A stretch of 64,000 bases of DNA from Cordia subcordata (lineage: Eukaryota; Streptophyta; Magnoliopsida; Boraginales; Cordiaceae). Of the stretch, positions 36,070-46,893 are shown in pieces; positions within the stretch are counted from its first letter, which is position 1, and every line of letters starts with the position of its first letter. Location: assembly GCA_028554755.1 (NCBI GenBank), contig JAPTOF010000016.1:10514001-10578000 (forward strand). The letters run 5' to 3'. The notes under the pieces were generated by a model. That model did not search any database. It worked only from the letters and a program-made list of their open reading frames with translations, and had not been told where the DNA came from. A program made the translations under genes and the position numbers.

Positions 36070-37380
36070 AGATAGTTGAGTCTACAAGATTACCCCAATA
36101 GTGCCATATTTCAACAGCTAAATCTTCCCGATATGTCGCGGAATAAACAACTAAAAAAGCACCTAGAGATCCAGCGTGCTTCATCATCGTGCAAATGTAA
36201 ACTCGACAATCAACTAACCCTAACTGCTTCGTCACCCATGGAGGATGGCTCACTGGAAAGTTTTAGATTGGCCTCTTTTTTGTGTACTTCAACCCATCAA
36301 TGTGCTTGAAAAATTTATCCAAGTATTTAACCTATGTAATTTTAAGATTTGTAAGTAGTAAAATTAGGGAAATGAATAACTTAAAAAACATTCATCAACT
36401 TCTTAGTAGCTTGTTCACTTATTCATCAATGCCAACCTAGTATTCATCCCTCTTCTAATTGTCACAAATGTAAACCTCTTGCATATGAAAGTTAGTTATG
36501 ACAAGGTACTAATGCACATTCATATAGCTTGCTGGGATGAATATCTGAAAAAAAAAATTCTAATGAATTAATATTACTGAGAAAGAAAGACAACCTTAAA
36601 TGCACAGTTTCTACCTGGTGGCAATTTACTAAATTCCTAGTAAAGATATACGAGTCCCAAATTTGCCGTTGAAGCATATCTTCCTTGGCAAGCACTCCTT
36701 TGATGCCTTGAAGGATCTGTTGCTGCAATGTATACAACTTGAGATCATCACACTAGTACAAACAAATGTAATATTTAGTAAGGAAAACTGATTATTTTTT
36801 ATTAAATGAAATCCAATGTAGTAATACTCATAGAAAACTGTGTGCAAAGACACCACTTAATCATTCTAGTATCTTTGGCCCGAGAATCCATGCAAAGTTG
36901 AGAGATATAGCAGTCCACAATTTGGAAAATTCAAGGTGCTTAAAAAATTTATTAATAACAATTAACTCTACTATAAACATAAATAAATAATATGAAACTA
37001 AACTAACTGGTGATGAAATGAAAAAGCCTAACAGAAGTTCAGAAATTTAGGCTCTCCTCGATCCCATATAGCCCATGTCCACAACAACTTACTTGGAGAA
37101 TATAAGATGTGATACGTATCTTAATTTGCCAAAAAAAAAAAGATAAAATGTATAACAAACACAACACATCACCTAAAGTCCCTTTCGAAGGAGCATCAAA
37201 GCCAAGTAGTGCTGGCTTATCACACAAGAAATTTTTAGCTTTCTCAATAGTAAGCGTACACACAAGTGGAGGGGTAACATTGGTGTTGTCACTATTAATG
37301 GCAATAGAACTAGCAGCAGGACCTACTTCTAGTTTCCTTTTACTAGAACCTTTAACTCTCTTGCCCTTCAAAGCAAGCAA
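36070..37380 (-). pseudogene. Ulp1-like (C48) cysteine protease gene remnant
   Basis: On the minus strand pieces of the Ulp1/SENP fold appear in order. IFIPAS-YMNVH at about 36550-36512 carries the catalytic His, but the Trp that normally follows is a TAG stop (36511-36509). YLVITNFHMQEVYICDN then supplies the Asp position. Further down, VTKQLGLVDCRVYICTMMKH (36240-36180) gives the Gln and catalytic Cys (TGT at 36208-36206), with DCR in place of the usual DCG. An upstream ORF at 37380-37039 has no recognised domain and may be an N-terminal exon. Ulp1-like genes cut SUMO from targets. In plants many such copies ride in Mutator-like elements, and this may be one, though no TIRs were found. Confidence 0.55.
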
Positions 37381-38313
37381 ACACTTTACTCTAGATGCAA
37401 CAATCTTTCGATGGATTTATTATTTATGTTGTCTGCTAGGGACGTGATTGATATTGAGCCACAATCATCCCCCAACAAATCCTTCTACCCAATTCCATCA
37501 TAGCCCGAAAACTCTGAGCTATTCATTGCTTTCTTTCCTTCATTCGCTTTTTCCTACCTGAGTACATTTAAACTAGCAGGGGCCCTATACCCTTCTGAAG
37601 CATTCATAGATAAACCAATTAATAGCCTAACATCATTTTTAAGTTTGTTAAATCTACTATGTGGTTTTCAATTTCATCTGTATTCTTCTGCCAAAAATAG
37701 TGGAAAATATTATCATTAAAACAAATGAATAACAATTAATACATTATCCAAAAACTCAAAGCAAACAAAAAATGTATAATCAATGCTGCACTTGCTTTTT
37801 ACTGTATGATAGATTAGCACAAGAACCTTTCTTTCTCTTAGATTTGCTTCGTCATAAACTGCAAAACAAAATTGAAAAGAAAGTACAAAGGAAACAAAAC
37901 CAAAATACAAACTACTGCTCAAGTCCTAATAGATTGAAAGAAGAAGATATCACACTTAACCATTACAAAATTTGAGGACAAACTAAATTTCATCAACTAC
38001 AACTTAAGGACTAAAAATTCACAAACTGAAACTGACAAAGGAAAAACTTCAGGACATGTCTTTAATTATACACAATTTTGAAACTAAAGGACTTATTCAG
38101 CCTCTCCATTATATATTACTTTATACATCATTATTCATCCCACTTGAAACTTTCTAATCAATTAACCATTACAATATATACATTCCAATGGAGCAACATA
38201 TTAAACAAAGAACCTATTTTAAAGTATTAACACAACCATAGAAGAAGAGCCACAAATTCGATTAGACAAGTTTGTTCTTACAAGACAAGTTACCATTTCC
38301 ATGAACTCACGCA
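37381..38313. other. No gene seen
   Basis: AT-rich sequence upstream of the Ulp1-like remnant on its strand. Short ORFs only, none recognisable; possibly further decayed exons of the same gene. Confidence 0.4.
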
Positions 38314-38760
38314 CCATACAAACACGTAAGACCCGATAGAGATCTAAAAAAAATCCTATATCCTCGTGCATACACACTACATAAACTAGATCTGGTAATA
38401 TAGCATATATATAAGAAATGAATAACTATAATATAAGATAGCATGTGAAGTAATGGCCTATAAACAAAAAAATAAAATAAAACATACAAAAATAAAAGCC
38501 ATACAAACACAAAACCCAATAGAGATCTAAAAAAAGACCAAATATCCTCACACACATACACATAAATTGGAATTGGTAATACGACATGTATTGAACCAAA
38601 AAAAATACAAATATAAGCTTGCATGTGAACTAATGGTCTCCAAAAATAAGAATAAATATACAAACAATTTGAGATGTAAGCATGCATCTAACCATCTTTG
38701 AACAAAAAGAAAACATCATCCACCACATTAACACACAAAAAAAAAATTGAAAACATAAGG
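38314..38760. repeat. Tandem repeat, about 180-bp unit
   Basis: CCATACAAACAC...ATAGAGATCTAAAAAAA...GGTAAT...GCATGTGAA.TAATGG starts at about 38314 and again at 38500. A third, shorter unit begins with GAGATGTAAGCATGCATCTAA at about 38670. The last unit is also found directly to the right of the Tat element (52180-52265), so the element entered a tandem array. Confidence 0.75.
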
Positions 38761-38773
38761 ACAAAATAACATA

Positions 38774-39405
38774 TGATTCTACAACGAACCAGATACTCTT
38801 GGGCCTAATCTCTGGTGAAGCTGCCTACAAACAAAGAAGGACTAGACACTAGTTTGGTGTCGGCCAAAGGCAATCCAATACTTAAGTTAGTAGAAGGATA
38901 GATGATAATGGAGGAGAAAGCCTGTAACTCTGGAAAAAGTGGCTTACCAGATCTGGAATGCGAATGGCCTATTTATAGGAATCGCCCCATGGACACGTGT
39001 TCAGGGACACGTGTCATTGAGTAGAAAGTTTAGTTCTCGGATGCTAGCTGGCCATTAGTGTATTGGGGATGCTAAGCCCCACTGGCCTGTGCACTCGCTC
39101 GAAGTGCCTTTGGGTTATTCTCCAAAGGGTCCCGTGGGATACGACTTGAGCAGATTTGACAGAAGGATGAATCGACATTTCGGGGTGGACCCGATCCTTA
39201 TCATTAACCTCTATTTAGTGACAAGTCGTATCGGGTTGCCGCTAAATACTATCTATGAAGGTCCTGAGGGTTGCAACCTTTTTTTCGTTTGTATCAAAAC
39301 GTGTTACCACAATCCACTTCTATTAATGCGGGTGGACTTCTACCCCCTCACACGCCTTAAACCATGATTGCGCCCAATAGTATTATTTGGTTTATTACAT
39401 GATCA
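38774..39405 (+). repeat. Left LTR of the Tat-like element
   Basis: About 632 bp, TGATTCTACAACG to TACATGATCA. It contains CCTATTTATAGG near 38969, a symmetrical TATA-like word, and a long open stretch (39089-39367) that is LTR sequence, not a gene. The primer site follows. Confidence 0.78.
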
Positions 39406-39425
39406 GATTAGTGCTATCTGTGGGA
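39406..39425 (+). promoter_or_regulatory. Primer-binding site region
   Basis: GATTAGTGCTATCTGTGGGA resembles the TGGCGCCGTCTGTGGGAA-type primer site usual behind plant Tat-type LTRs. Confidence 0.7.
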
Positions 39426-39453
39426 ATACGAAGTGAATCCCATTAAGAAACAC

Positions 39454-41170
39454 ATGGCATGTACACGAAGTCAAAAAGCAACTAGAATAGATTCAGAATC
39501 TAGAGACAAAGAAGAGAGTAAGGATGTTAGCAGTGAGCAACCTCTGCCGGAAAACCACCCAAACCCATCTCTTCAAACAACCCAGTCACGTAAGTCCTTT
39601 GCTTTCACACCATCAACTTCAAGGTCGCCGCTACCACAATCACCTCTAGCATGCCTAGAACCCCAACTTGCGGTTATAGAAAACATATTTGCTAATATTC
39701 AAAACATGATGAATTGAATCTTTAATATGAAATGACTACCACCCAACTCACCAGGATTTACTTTCTAAAATCCACCTTACCAACCACCCTGTGGGACACC
39801 AGCTCAAACTTACCAGCCAAATCTAAACCAGCACATAAAGTAGCCCGAAGAGTCATTGTACCAAGGAGACACAGCAAAAAGGGCTTTAACCATGGCTGTC
39901 GCCGACACGTAAATCATTCTAAGACTAATACCTTCCCAAACTGTAAATGTGCAAGAGTTTGCTAATAACCCACTATTTGAAGAAATCATCAAAGAACCCG
40001 TTCTGAGGGACCTTGTGATCCCCAAGCTCGTATACTATGATTGCTCTGGGGACCCTACGAACTACATATCTATCTTTAATCATAAAATACTGCTGTCCCT
40101 AGGGACCTTGTGATCCCCAAGATCTTATACTATGATGGCTCTGGGGACCCCACGAACCACATATCTTTCTTAAATCATAAAAAGTTATTCCATAGTGCCA
40201 TAGATGCAACCAGTGTAAAGCCTTCCTGACCACACTGTTGGGCACCTTGGATCTTGGTTGATGAGCTACTAATGTACACAATCTTCTCTTTTCAACAACT
40301 AGCTATGACATTCATAAATAGGTTCACTAGCGAAGAAAAAGCCCCATCATTGTCATCTTCAATGATTGGAATAAGGTAGAAGCAAGGAGAGACCCTCTAA
40401 GAGTTTGCCAAGAGGTTTGATAAAGCTACACGAAGGGTGTCTGACTTAACAGACTCTGTCGTTGAGGAGGCCTTCATCCATGGCGGACGAGATGACAAGC
40501 TATCCAGCATCTTAACTTAAAAGAAACCTATCTCTCTGGTTGACATAATGGCAAGGGTCGAGAAGTACACCTTTGCAGAATCCAAAGGATTTATTGAATC
40601 TCTCATGAAGAAAGGTAGGCTATCGCAATTTCTTAAAAAGCTGGACCATCGGGATGATCGCAGAACCCCAAGCCCAAAAAAGGGAAAGAAAATCCTTGGC
40701 ATTATCGACATGATTGCAGGAGGGTTAGCAGCTGGAGGAGAAACCTTGACTGGAAGGAAGTGTTATGTTTGGGTACTACAGGTCTCTCGACCTACAAGAG
40801 GTGGAAGATGGATGACATCGTCTTCACCGTTGCGGACTTAAAGGGACTAACAGTAAACTATGATGACCCTTTAATTATTAATGTTATTTTGGCTAACTAC
40901 CCCATTCGTAGAAAGTTGGTCAATACTAGGAGTGCAATAGACGTCTTATATTTTAATGCCTTCAAAAGCTAAATCTCGTTAAGACAAAGCTAACTCCACT
41001 GAAGAATGAACTAATAGGCTTCGCAGGTAATGAAGTCATAGCCAAGTGTGTAATGAGCTTGCCTCTCAACATCAGTGATAGGAGGAAATATGTCGATTTA
41101 ATGACGAACTTCGTCATTGTAAAATGCTTGATAACTCTCAATGGGATCATTGGGTGAGTAACCATCAACA
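39454..41170 (+). pseudogene. Tat-like gag and protease remnant
   Basis: ATG at 39454 opens MACTRSQKATRIDSESRDK, a low-complexity N terminus ending at a stop near 39715. Gag core words follow in shifting frames: YDGSGDPRTTY near 40130, FAKRFDKAT-like near 40408, FIHGGRDDKL-like near 40475, LVDIMARVEKYTFAESKG (40540-40590). The protease region (DPLIINVILANYPIRRKLVN, 40865-40925) has NTRSAIDVLYF where a DGGSSADILY-like active site is expected, so the catalytic Asp is lost. Numerous stops. Confidence 0.75.
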
Positions 41171-41929
41171 AAATAGAAGCCGTAGTCTCGACCTATCATC
41201 AAACGATGAAATTTCCAACAAGAAGGGGGATAATCATTGTTTGAAGGAAACCGCATGATGCTCGAGCATGCTACGCAACCGCATTATATCCTAAAAACCA
41301 ACAAAAAAAGATTGAGACCATGATGGTCAGGATGTAAGATGAAGTATATAATCCGAAGAGGGAAAGTCCAATCGAAGAGTTAGTTGTTGTCGAACTTAGG
41401 AAGCTTGAGCACAAACATATGTCAGAACAGAACAAAAGACCGACATACGAAAAGGTATAACCACATTTTTAAGTACAAATAAAGATGTCGTTGCATGGAA
41501 CTTTATTGACATGATAGGTATCGACCCAAGTATTATTGACCATTGGTTACACATCGATTCTAACTTTCGACTTGTCCAACAAAGAGACGGCTTTTCAGCA
41601 CGGAAAAGAGCCAAGCTATCCACGAAGAAGTGGAAAAATTGCTTGGTGCAGGCTACTAGTGTGTTTGGAATAATCTTATTTTAAGATGTTTATTCTATTG
41701 AAATTTGGAGATATCTTATAAGATTTAAGATATCTTATCACATGTACCATGCATTCTATAGTTGTAAAAAATATGATAGGATAGATTGCTTATTTCTTAT
41801 AATATAAAAGTATGGTTTTGCTTTGAATTTTCATAGAATGTATGATAAGATTTCTTAAATCTTATAAGATGTATCTCATTTTAATAGGATAAGCATATTA
41901 AAATAAGACTATAACAAACAGAGCATACA

Positions 41930-42540
41930 TAAAAAAGGCTCAATACCCAACATGGGTCTCTGACGTACTGTTGGTACAGAAATGCAATGAAAAATGGAGA
42001 CTGTGTCAATTTCATTGATTTAAACAAAGCATGTCCAAAGGACAGCTTTCCACTACCACGGATTGACTAATTAATGGATTCCACTATAGGCTTTAGAATG
42101 CTATCATTCACGGATGCATTCTCGAGGTACAACCAAATAAAGATGACCCTAAAAGACCAAGAGCACACCTCATTTATCACTAATCAAGAACTTTACTACT
42201 ATAAAGTAATGTCGTTCGGCCTAAAGAATGCCGGTGCAACATATCAAAGAATGGTGAAATGACATTCAATGACCAGATAGGGTGTAATATGGAAGTGTAT
42301 ATCAATGATATGCTGGTGAAAAGCAAGGAGGCGGAGGATCATGTGTTCAACCTTGATAAAGCCTTTAAAACCATGAGAAAGTTCGAGATAAAGCTGAATC
42401 CTGAGAAATGCGCCTTTAGAGTTTGTATGGGGAAGATCTTGGGCTTTATGGTGACTCATCGGGGAATCGAGGCTAATCTAAAGAAGATCAAATCAATCAT
42501 AGACATAGAACCTCCCAAGACCATATATGGCGTATAGTCA
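41930..42540 (+). pseudogene. Tat-like reverse transcriptase remnant
   Basis: FIDLNKACPKDSFPLPRID (42010-42068), LSFTDAFSRYNQIKM (42102-42148), HTSFITNQELYYYKVMSFGL and KNAGATYQRMVK are canonical gypsy RT blocks. A stop near 42260 and a frame change lead into MEVYINDMLVKSKEAEDH, where the palm YxDD box is YIND (42298-42309): the first Asp is now Asn. LNPEKCAFRVCMGKILGFMV follows. The stretch from about 41655 to 41925 before it matches nothing and looks like a small AT-rich insertion. Confidence 0.83.
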
Positions 42541-42589
42541 TTGGCAGGAAATGTGGCTGCACTGACCTGGTTCATGTCTTGATCTACTG

Positions 42590-45552
42590 ATAGATGTTCT
42601 CTATTCTTCAGTAAGGAATTCAAAAGACTTCAAGTGGACCAAGGAATTCAAAAGAAGCATTCGATGGGATCAAGCGTTATTAACAGAACCCTTCATATTG
42701 GCCCAACAAGAAAATGGGGAGCCTTTATCCTTATACTTCTCAAACTCTAATAGCTGTGGTCGTAATCTTGATACGAGAGAGTCCAAAAGGCCAACAGCCC
42801 ATGTATTATGTTAGTAAGACTCTAAAAAAGGTCGAGATTAGATATTCCAGCCTTGAGAAATTGGCACTAGCATTGGTAATAGCCGCAAGAAAGTTAAAGC
42901 CTTATTTTGAATTTGATTAAATCAAGGTTATAACAGATCAACCACTAAAATAGGTGCTACATAAACCAGAAGTTTTAGGACGACCATTAAAATGGTCGAT
43001 AGAGTTAGGATAGTACAACATAACCTTTCATCCTAGATTAGCGGATAAAGCCCAAAGCTTGGCAATTTTCATGGTTGAGTATACTTAGCCCCGGGAAAGT
43101 ACTCAGGGAGAATGGATAATCTATGTGGATGGAGCATTAAGTGAAGTAGGTTCGGGAGCAGGCATTGTCATCCACAGCCTTGACGACCAAAAATATGAAG
43201 TGATCGCTATTCGTAAGCACAAGCCTAAATAGCCCGCAAGCGCACGGGTTGTGTATAGTACAGTGTGTGCGAGTGCAGGGTCGAATCCACGGGGAGGCCT
43301 AACGTGCATGGTGTCCTAAGCTAAGTGCATCCTAAAAGCTATGGTTAAGGTCCTAACTAGAATATTTTTGGGGTTTTTGGTTTAAAAGGAGCTCGGGAAA
43401 AATAAACCTAAGCTATAGGCAAGAAAATAAGAAGACGAAGTGTGTGTGTGTGTGTGTGTGTATGTGATGGGGGAATCAAGTAATCTTAGAAAGTCAAACA
43501 TCGGAAATAGGGACTAGGGTGATTATGTCTTGCAAATGTGTGATTAGTATTTCTTGTTAGGGTTACTTGATGGATTATACTTGGGTTGCTCTAGTCTAGA
43601 CCTCTAATTAGCCTCCTAATTGTTCCTTAAGCTTCAGTATGAGTTCGTCCCTAGGTGACAACGCCTAGAAGCACGACGTGGTCTTTATGACTTAGGAATC
43701 AGGGCTGGCTAATAGGTTTCTAGGTAATTTAGATCTATCTCACCTTAGCACTTAGTCTTCTAATTAGTTCCCCAATCTAACCCTAGACATACTTAGATTA
43801 CACCAATTTAAGCAATTACACCCGACATGTATGCAATAGAAGCTATTTATGCTATTAAATATGCAAACACATACATAGACATGCATATAAGCATACCCAC
43901 TTCATGTAATCACCACACAAACACATAGACATGCTAGCATAATGATTTAGAAATGGTTAATACCAAAAAATAGAATTCAATATACACATGCTACATCATT
44001 GAGGCATTTTTACAAACACATAGACATGAATGTAAATTTGCCAATCAAAACCCTAAGCATAAGCATATATATATAAATCCATCAAATACCCAAGATAATA
44101 ATGTAATAATCTTCCATAATACAAGAGTAAATCACCCTACATAGCTCTAATCAAACATACATTAACTTAGGATAAAAGAGAGACAAAGAAGTTACCCTTT
44201 TATCCAAAGCCATATCTTTACAATCCATGAGCTATGCCCAAATCCTTGTGTTTGATCCTCTTAAATACTCGATTCCAAAGTGATTTTATGTATGGAAGAG
44301 TGTGTAAGAGATGGGAGATGAGATGATTAGAGTTTTGGGAGATGGTTGTGAAAGAATATGACTTGTTCTCTTATAAAATGGCCAAAAAAGGGCTTATATA
44401 ACCAATTTTCCGCGATTACCAGAACACATAACCGGTACCAAGGGACCTCAATTCCATCAAAGGAGGGTTTCTCACTATTTTTACCGGCCTAGTGAGCTGG
44501 TGCACCCAGCCAACTCTTCTTGTTTTGCTCTGTTTGGCTTCATTTTGGCTCCGATTTGCGCTGTTTTTGTTTCTATGGCTTCGTATTACTTTCGGGAATC
44601 TCCCAAGCCATTTTTCTTCATCTTTTGCACCTTATAAACATGTCCAAGCTTATTCCATGTCCCCGTTGGTTGCAAGCTCCAAATTTGGCTCCCTTTGCGC
44701 TCGATTTTGCCTGGTTACTCTGTTCTTTGTCCGGGAGCTTGCAAATGCAATCTTGTTGCTTTCTTCTTGTCCAAAACACCTTTGGCTTGGCTTTATCATC
44801 ACCTCTTCATCATTTTAAGCTCCAAGCCTTGTTCCAAATCTCATCTAAAAGACAAGTTACGTGCACTTTAGTGTAGCATTTATGCTTTAAGCTCAATTAT
44901 AGACATCTAAAGCCTAATATGCTCAAGTATGATATAAATGCTATACTAATATACCTAATAGAGCACAAAACACCTCAAAATAGATATAGAAATACAATGC
45001 AAAATCACACATGAAACCAACATATCACGAAGCACTATTGTCAAGCTAAAGTTGTTAAAGGATATAGGAACACAATGTGTCAAAACATATATAGATTCTC
45101 ACCTGGTGGAAGGACAGGTCAATGGGAGCTATGAGGCGAAAGGTCAAATGATAAAGGCATATCTCGGATTTGTAGCAAAAGCATTATCAAACTTTGACTC
45201 CTTTACCATACAACAAGTACTAAAGGAAGACAACGTCAAGGCTAATGCTTTATCAAAAATAGCAGTAGCAGTAAAAGGAAACGGGGCGATCATTATTGAA
45301 CGATTGCCCGAACCATCAATTAGTGTATCTGTGATTGAGATAATCGACAAAGATGATTGGAGATGGCCCATAATTCAATACTTGCAGCACGAACATCTTC
45401 CAGACGATCTGCAAGAGTCACACAAAGTGATTTCTCAGGTCGCAAAATTCACCATTTTTGGAGACCAATTATACAAGCAAACCATAGTGGGACCGTTGCT
45501 TAAATGTGTAAGCAGGTTAGAGGGAAATTACATACTAAGAGAAATACATTAA
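42590..45552 (+). pseudogene. Tat-like RNase H remnant, split by element B
   Basis: The RT-connection/RNase H region resumes in pieces: PMYYVSKTLKKVEIRYSSLE and LALALVIAARKLKPYFE (42795-42920), then WIIYVDGALSEVGSGAGIVI (43114-43175), the gypsy RNase H start. It is cut at 43201 by element B and resumes at 45033 with a frameshift, giving KTYIDSHLVEGQVNGSYEAK and FTIQQVLKEDNVKANALSKI, the RNase H end. Open to 45552 but not translatable from the start. Confidence 0.78.
43201..45027 (+). mobile_element. Non-coding 1.8 kb element, copy B
   Basis: 1827 bp; begins TGATCGCTATTCGTAAGC and ends CAACATATCA. The flanks TGAAG (43196-43200) and CGAAG (45028-45032) are a one-mismatch target duplication. 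The head is the clearest of the family: CCCGCAAGCGCACGGGTTGT and GCAGGGTCGAATCCACGGGG. It carries a (TG)n run at 43440-43466 and an internal patch with ACCGGTACC and TTACCGGCC near 44425-44490. The ORFs at 44492-44876 are in frames not shared with copy A. Confidence 0.8.
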
Positions 45553-46544
45553 GGCATGTATGAAATCATTCAGGTTCCATGACCATGAAGCAAAAAGTAA
45601 TCTGATAAGGCTACTATTGGCCGAACATCATTAAAGAACCAAAAAGCTCATGACTCAGTGTGATCGATGTCAAAAGACCGCCAATATACAACATCAACCG
45701 ATGGCCCTTCCTTCACCTGTTACAAGCCTATGGCCATTTGCAAAATGGGGGCTTGACATAATTAAGCCCATGCCCACAGGGAAAGGCTAGAGGAAGTTTG
45801 CATTTGTGATAGTGGATTACTTCATAGAGTGGGTAAAAGCCGAAGCAGTCCTAACAATCCCTGAGAAGGTCGCATGTAATTTTGTTTGGAGAAACATCAT
45901 TTGTCACTTCGGGGTTCCAAGGGTAATCATTATGGACCATGGAAAGCAACTTGATTCAAAGTACTTTAAGGAAATAGCCAAGAAGCTAGGCATAAACATC
46001 GGATTTTCTTCGGTCGCCCATCTACAGGAAAATGGCCAAGTTAAAGTGACCATCATAGCTATTATTAATGCCTTAAAGGCAAAGGTTGAAGGTACCAAAG
46101 AGCTATTACCCAAGGTACTTCCTAAAGTCCTGTAGGCCTATAGAACCACTACACAGCAGTACAGGAGAGATTCTTTCTCGACTAGCCTTTAGGATAAAAG
46201 AGGTTGTGCCGATTGAAATCATATCCCCGGCCCTAAGATTTAAACTTCACAATGAAGAAGAAAACAATGACATAATAAGGATTAAGATGGAGCTTTTCAA
46301 TGAAATTCAAGAGGAGGCACGAATCAGATTTGAGGCAACCAAAGAGACATTACGCAAACACCTTCTTACGAGAATAAAGTCGAAAGGCATTGAATTAAGA
46401 GACATGGTTTTCCATAAACATCAATTCACTAAGCTCCCGAACTTGATAAAATCTGGTAAAGGCCCTATAGGGTCTTCAAAGTCATTCAACTTGCCCGAGC
46501 TAACAGAACTAAGCTCCCGAACGCTTGGAATAAAGAGCATTTAA
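45553..46544 (+). pseudogene. Tat-like integrase remnant
   Basis: 45553-45800 carries degraded zinc-binding and linker sequence (CDRCQKTANIQHQPMALPSP near 45660-45715). The core IVDYFIEWVKAEAVLTIPEK and MDHGKQLDSKYFKEIAKKLG is in frame at 45806-46135. The third catalytic residue reads Lys (ENGQVKVT, where QVEVT is usual). A frame change near 46100 leads into the C-terminal part (PIEPLHSSTGEILSRLAF, then EEARIRFEATKETLRKH and KGIELRDMVFHKH) to about 46544. Confidence 0.8.
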
Positions 46545-46893
46545 AAACATACTATGTGTAATCACTGAATACATGTGATATAAATACACCACTTTTTGAT
46601 TGAATGAAAGACGAAAAGCCATTTATGCCTACATAAGGCAATAAGTACTTGTAAGCATATAATACTAAACAAAATATAACTACCACGTATTAATAAACAA
46701 CAATACCTCGCTAATAGACAGCTAAGTATAAAATGTCGCAAACACGATTATCTCTCAAACAACCAATATATCAAGCCATCACAAACATTTTAAATTAGCA
46801 GAATTAGCAAACAGCAAAAAGAAGTAAGAAGATGTTCAAAACAAACAAAGGAAATTATTTAAATACAACTTAAAACCAAATAAATAAAATTGT
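46545..46893. other. Tat-like element, non-coding spacer between pol and the antisense ORF
   Basis: AT-rich, no ORF on either strand. It separates the convergent ends of the sense pol remnant and the antisense ORF. Confidence 0.5.

Noticed and set aside
39089..39367. 92-codon ORF and its likeness to the 87-codon ORF at 51790-51527 on the other strand
   Set aside because: The likeness is due to inverted LTR sequence; the frame is not kept and no protein family is recognised.
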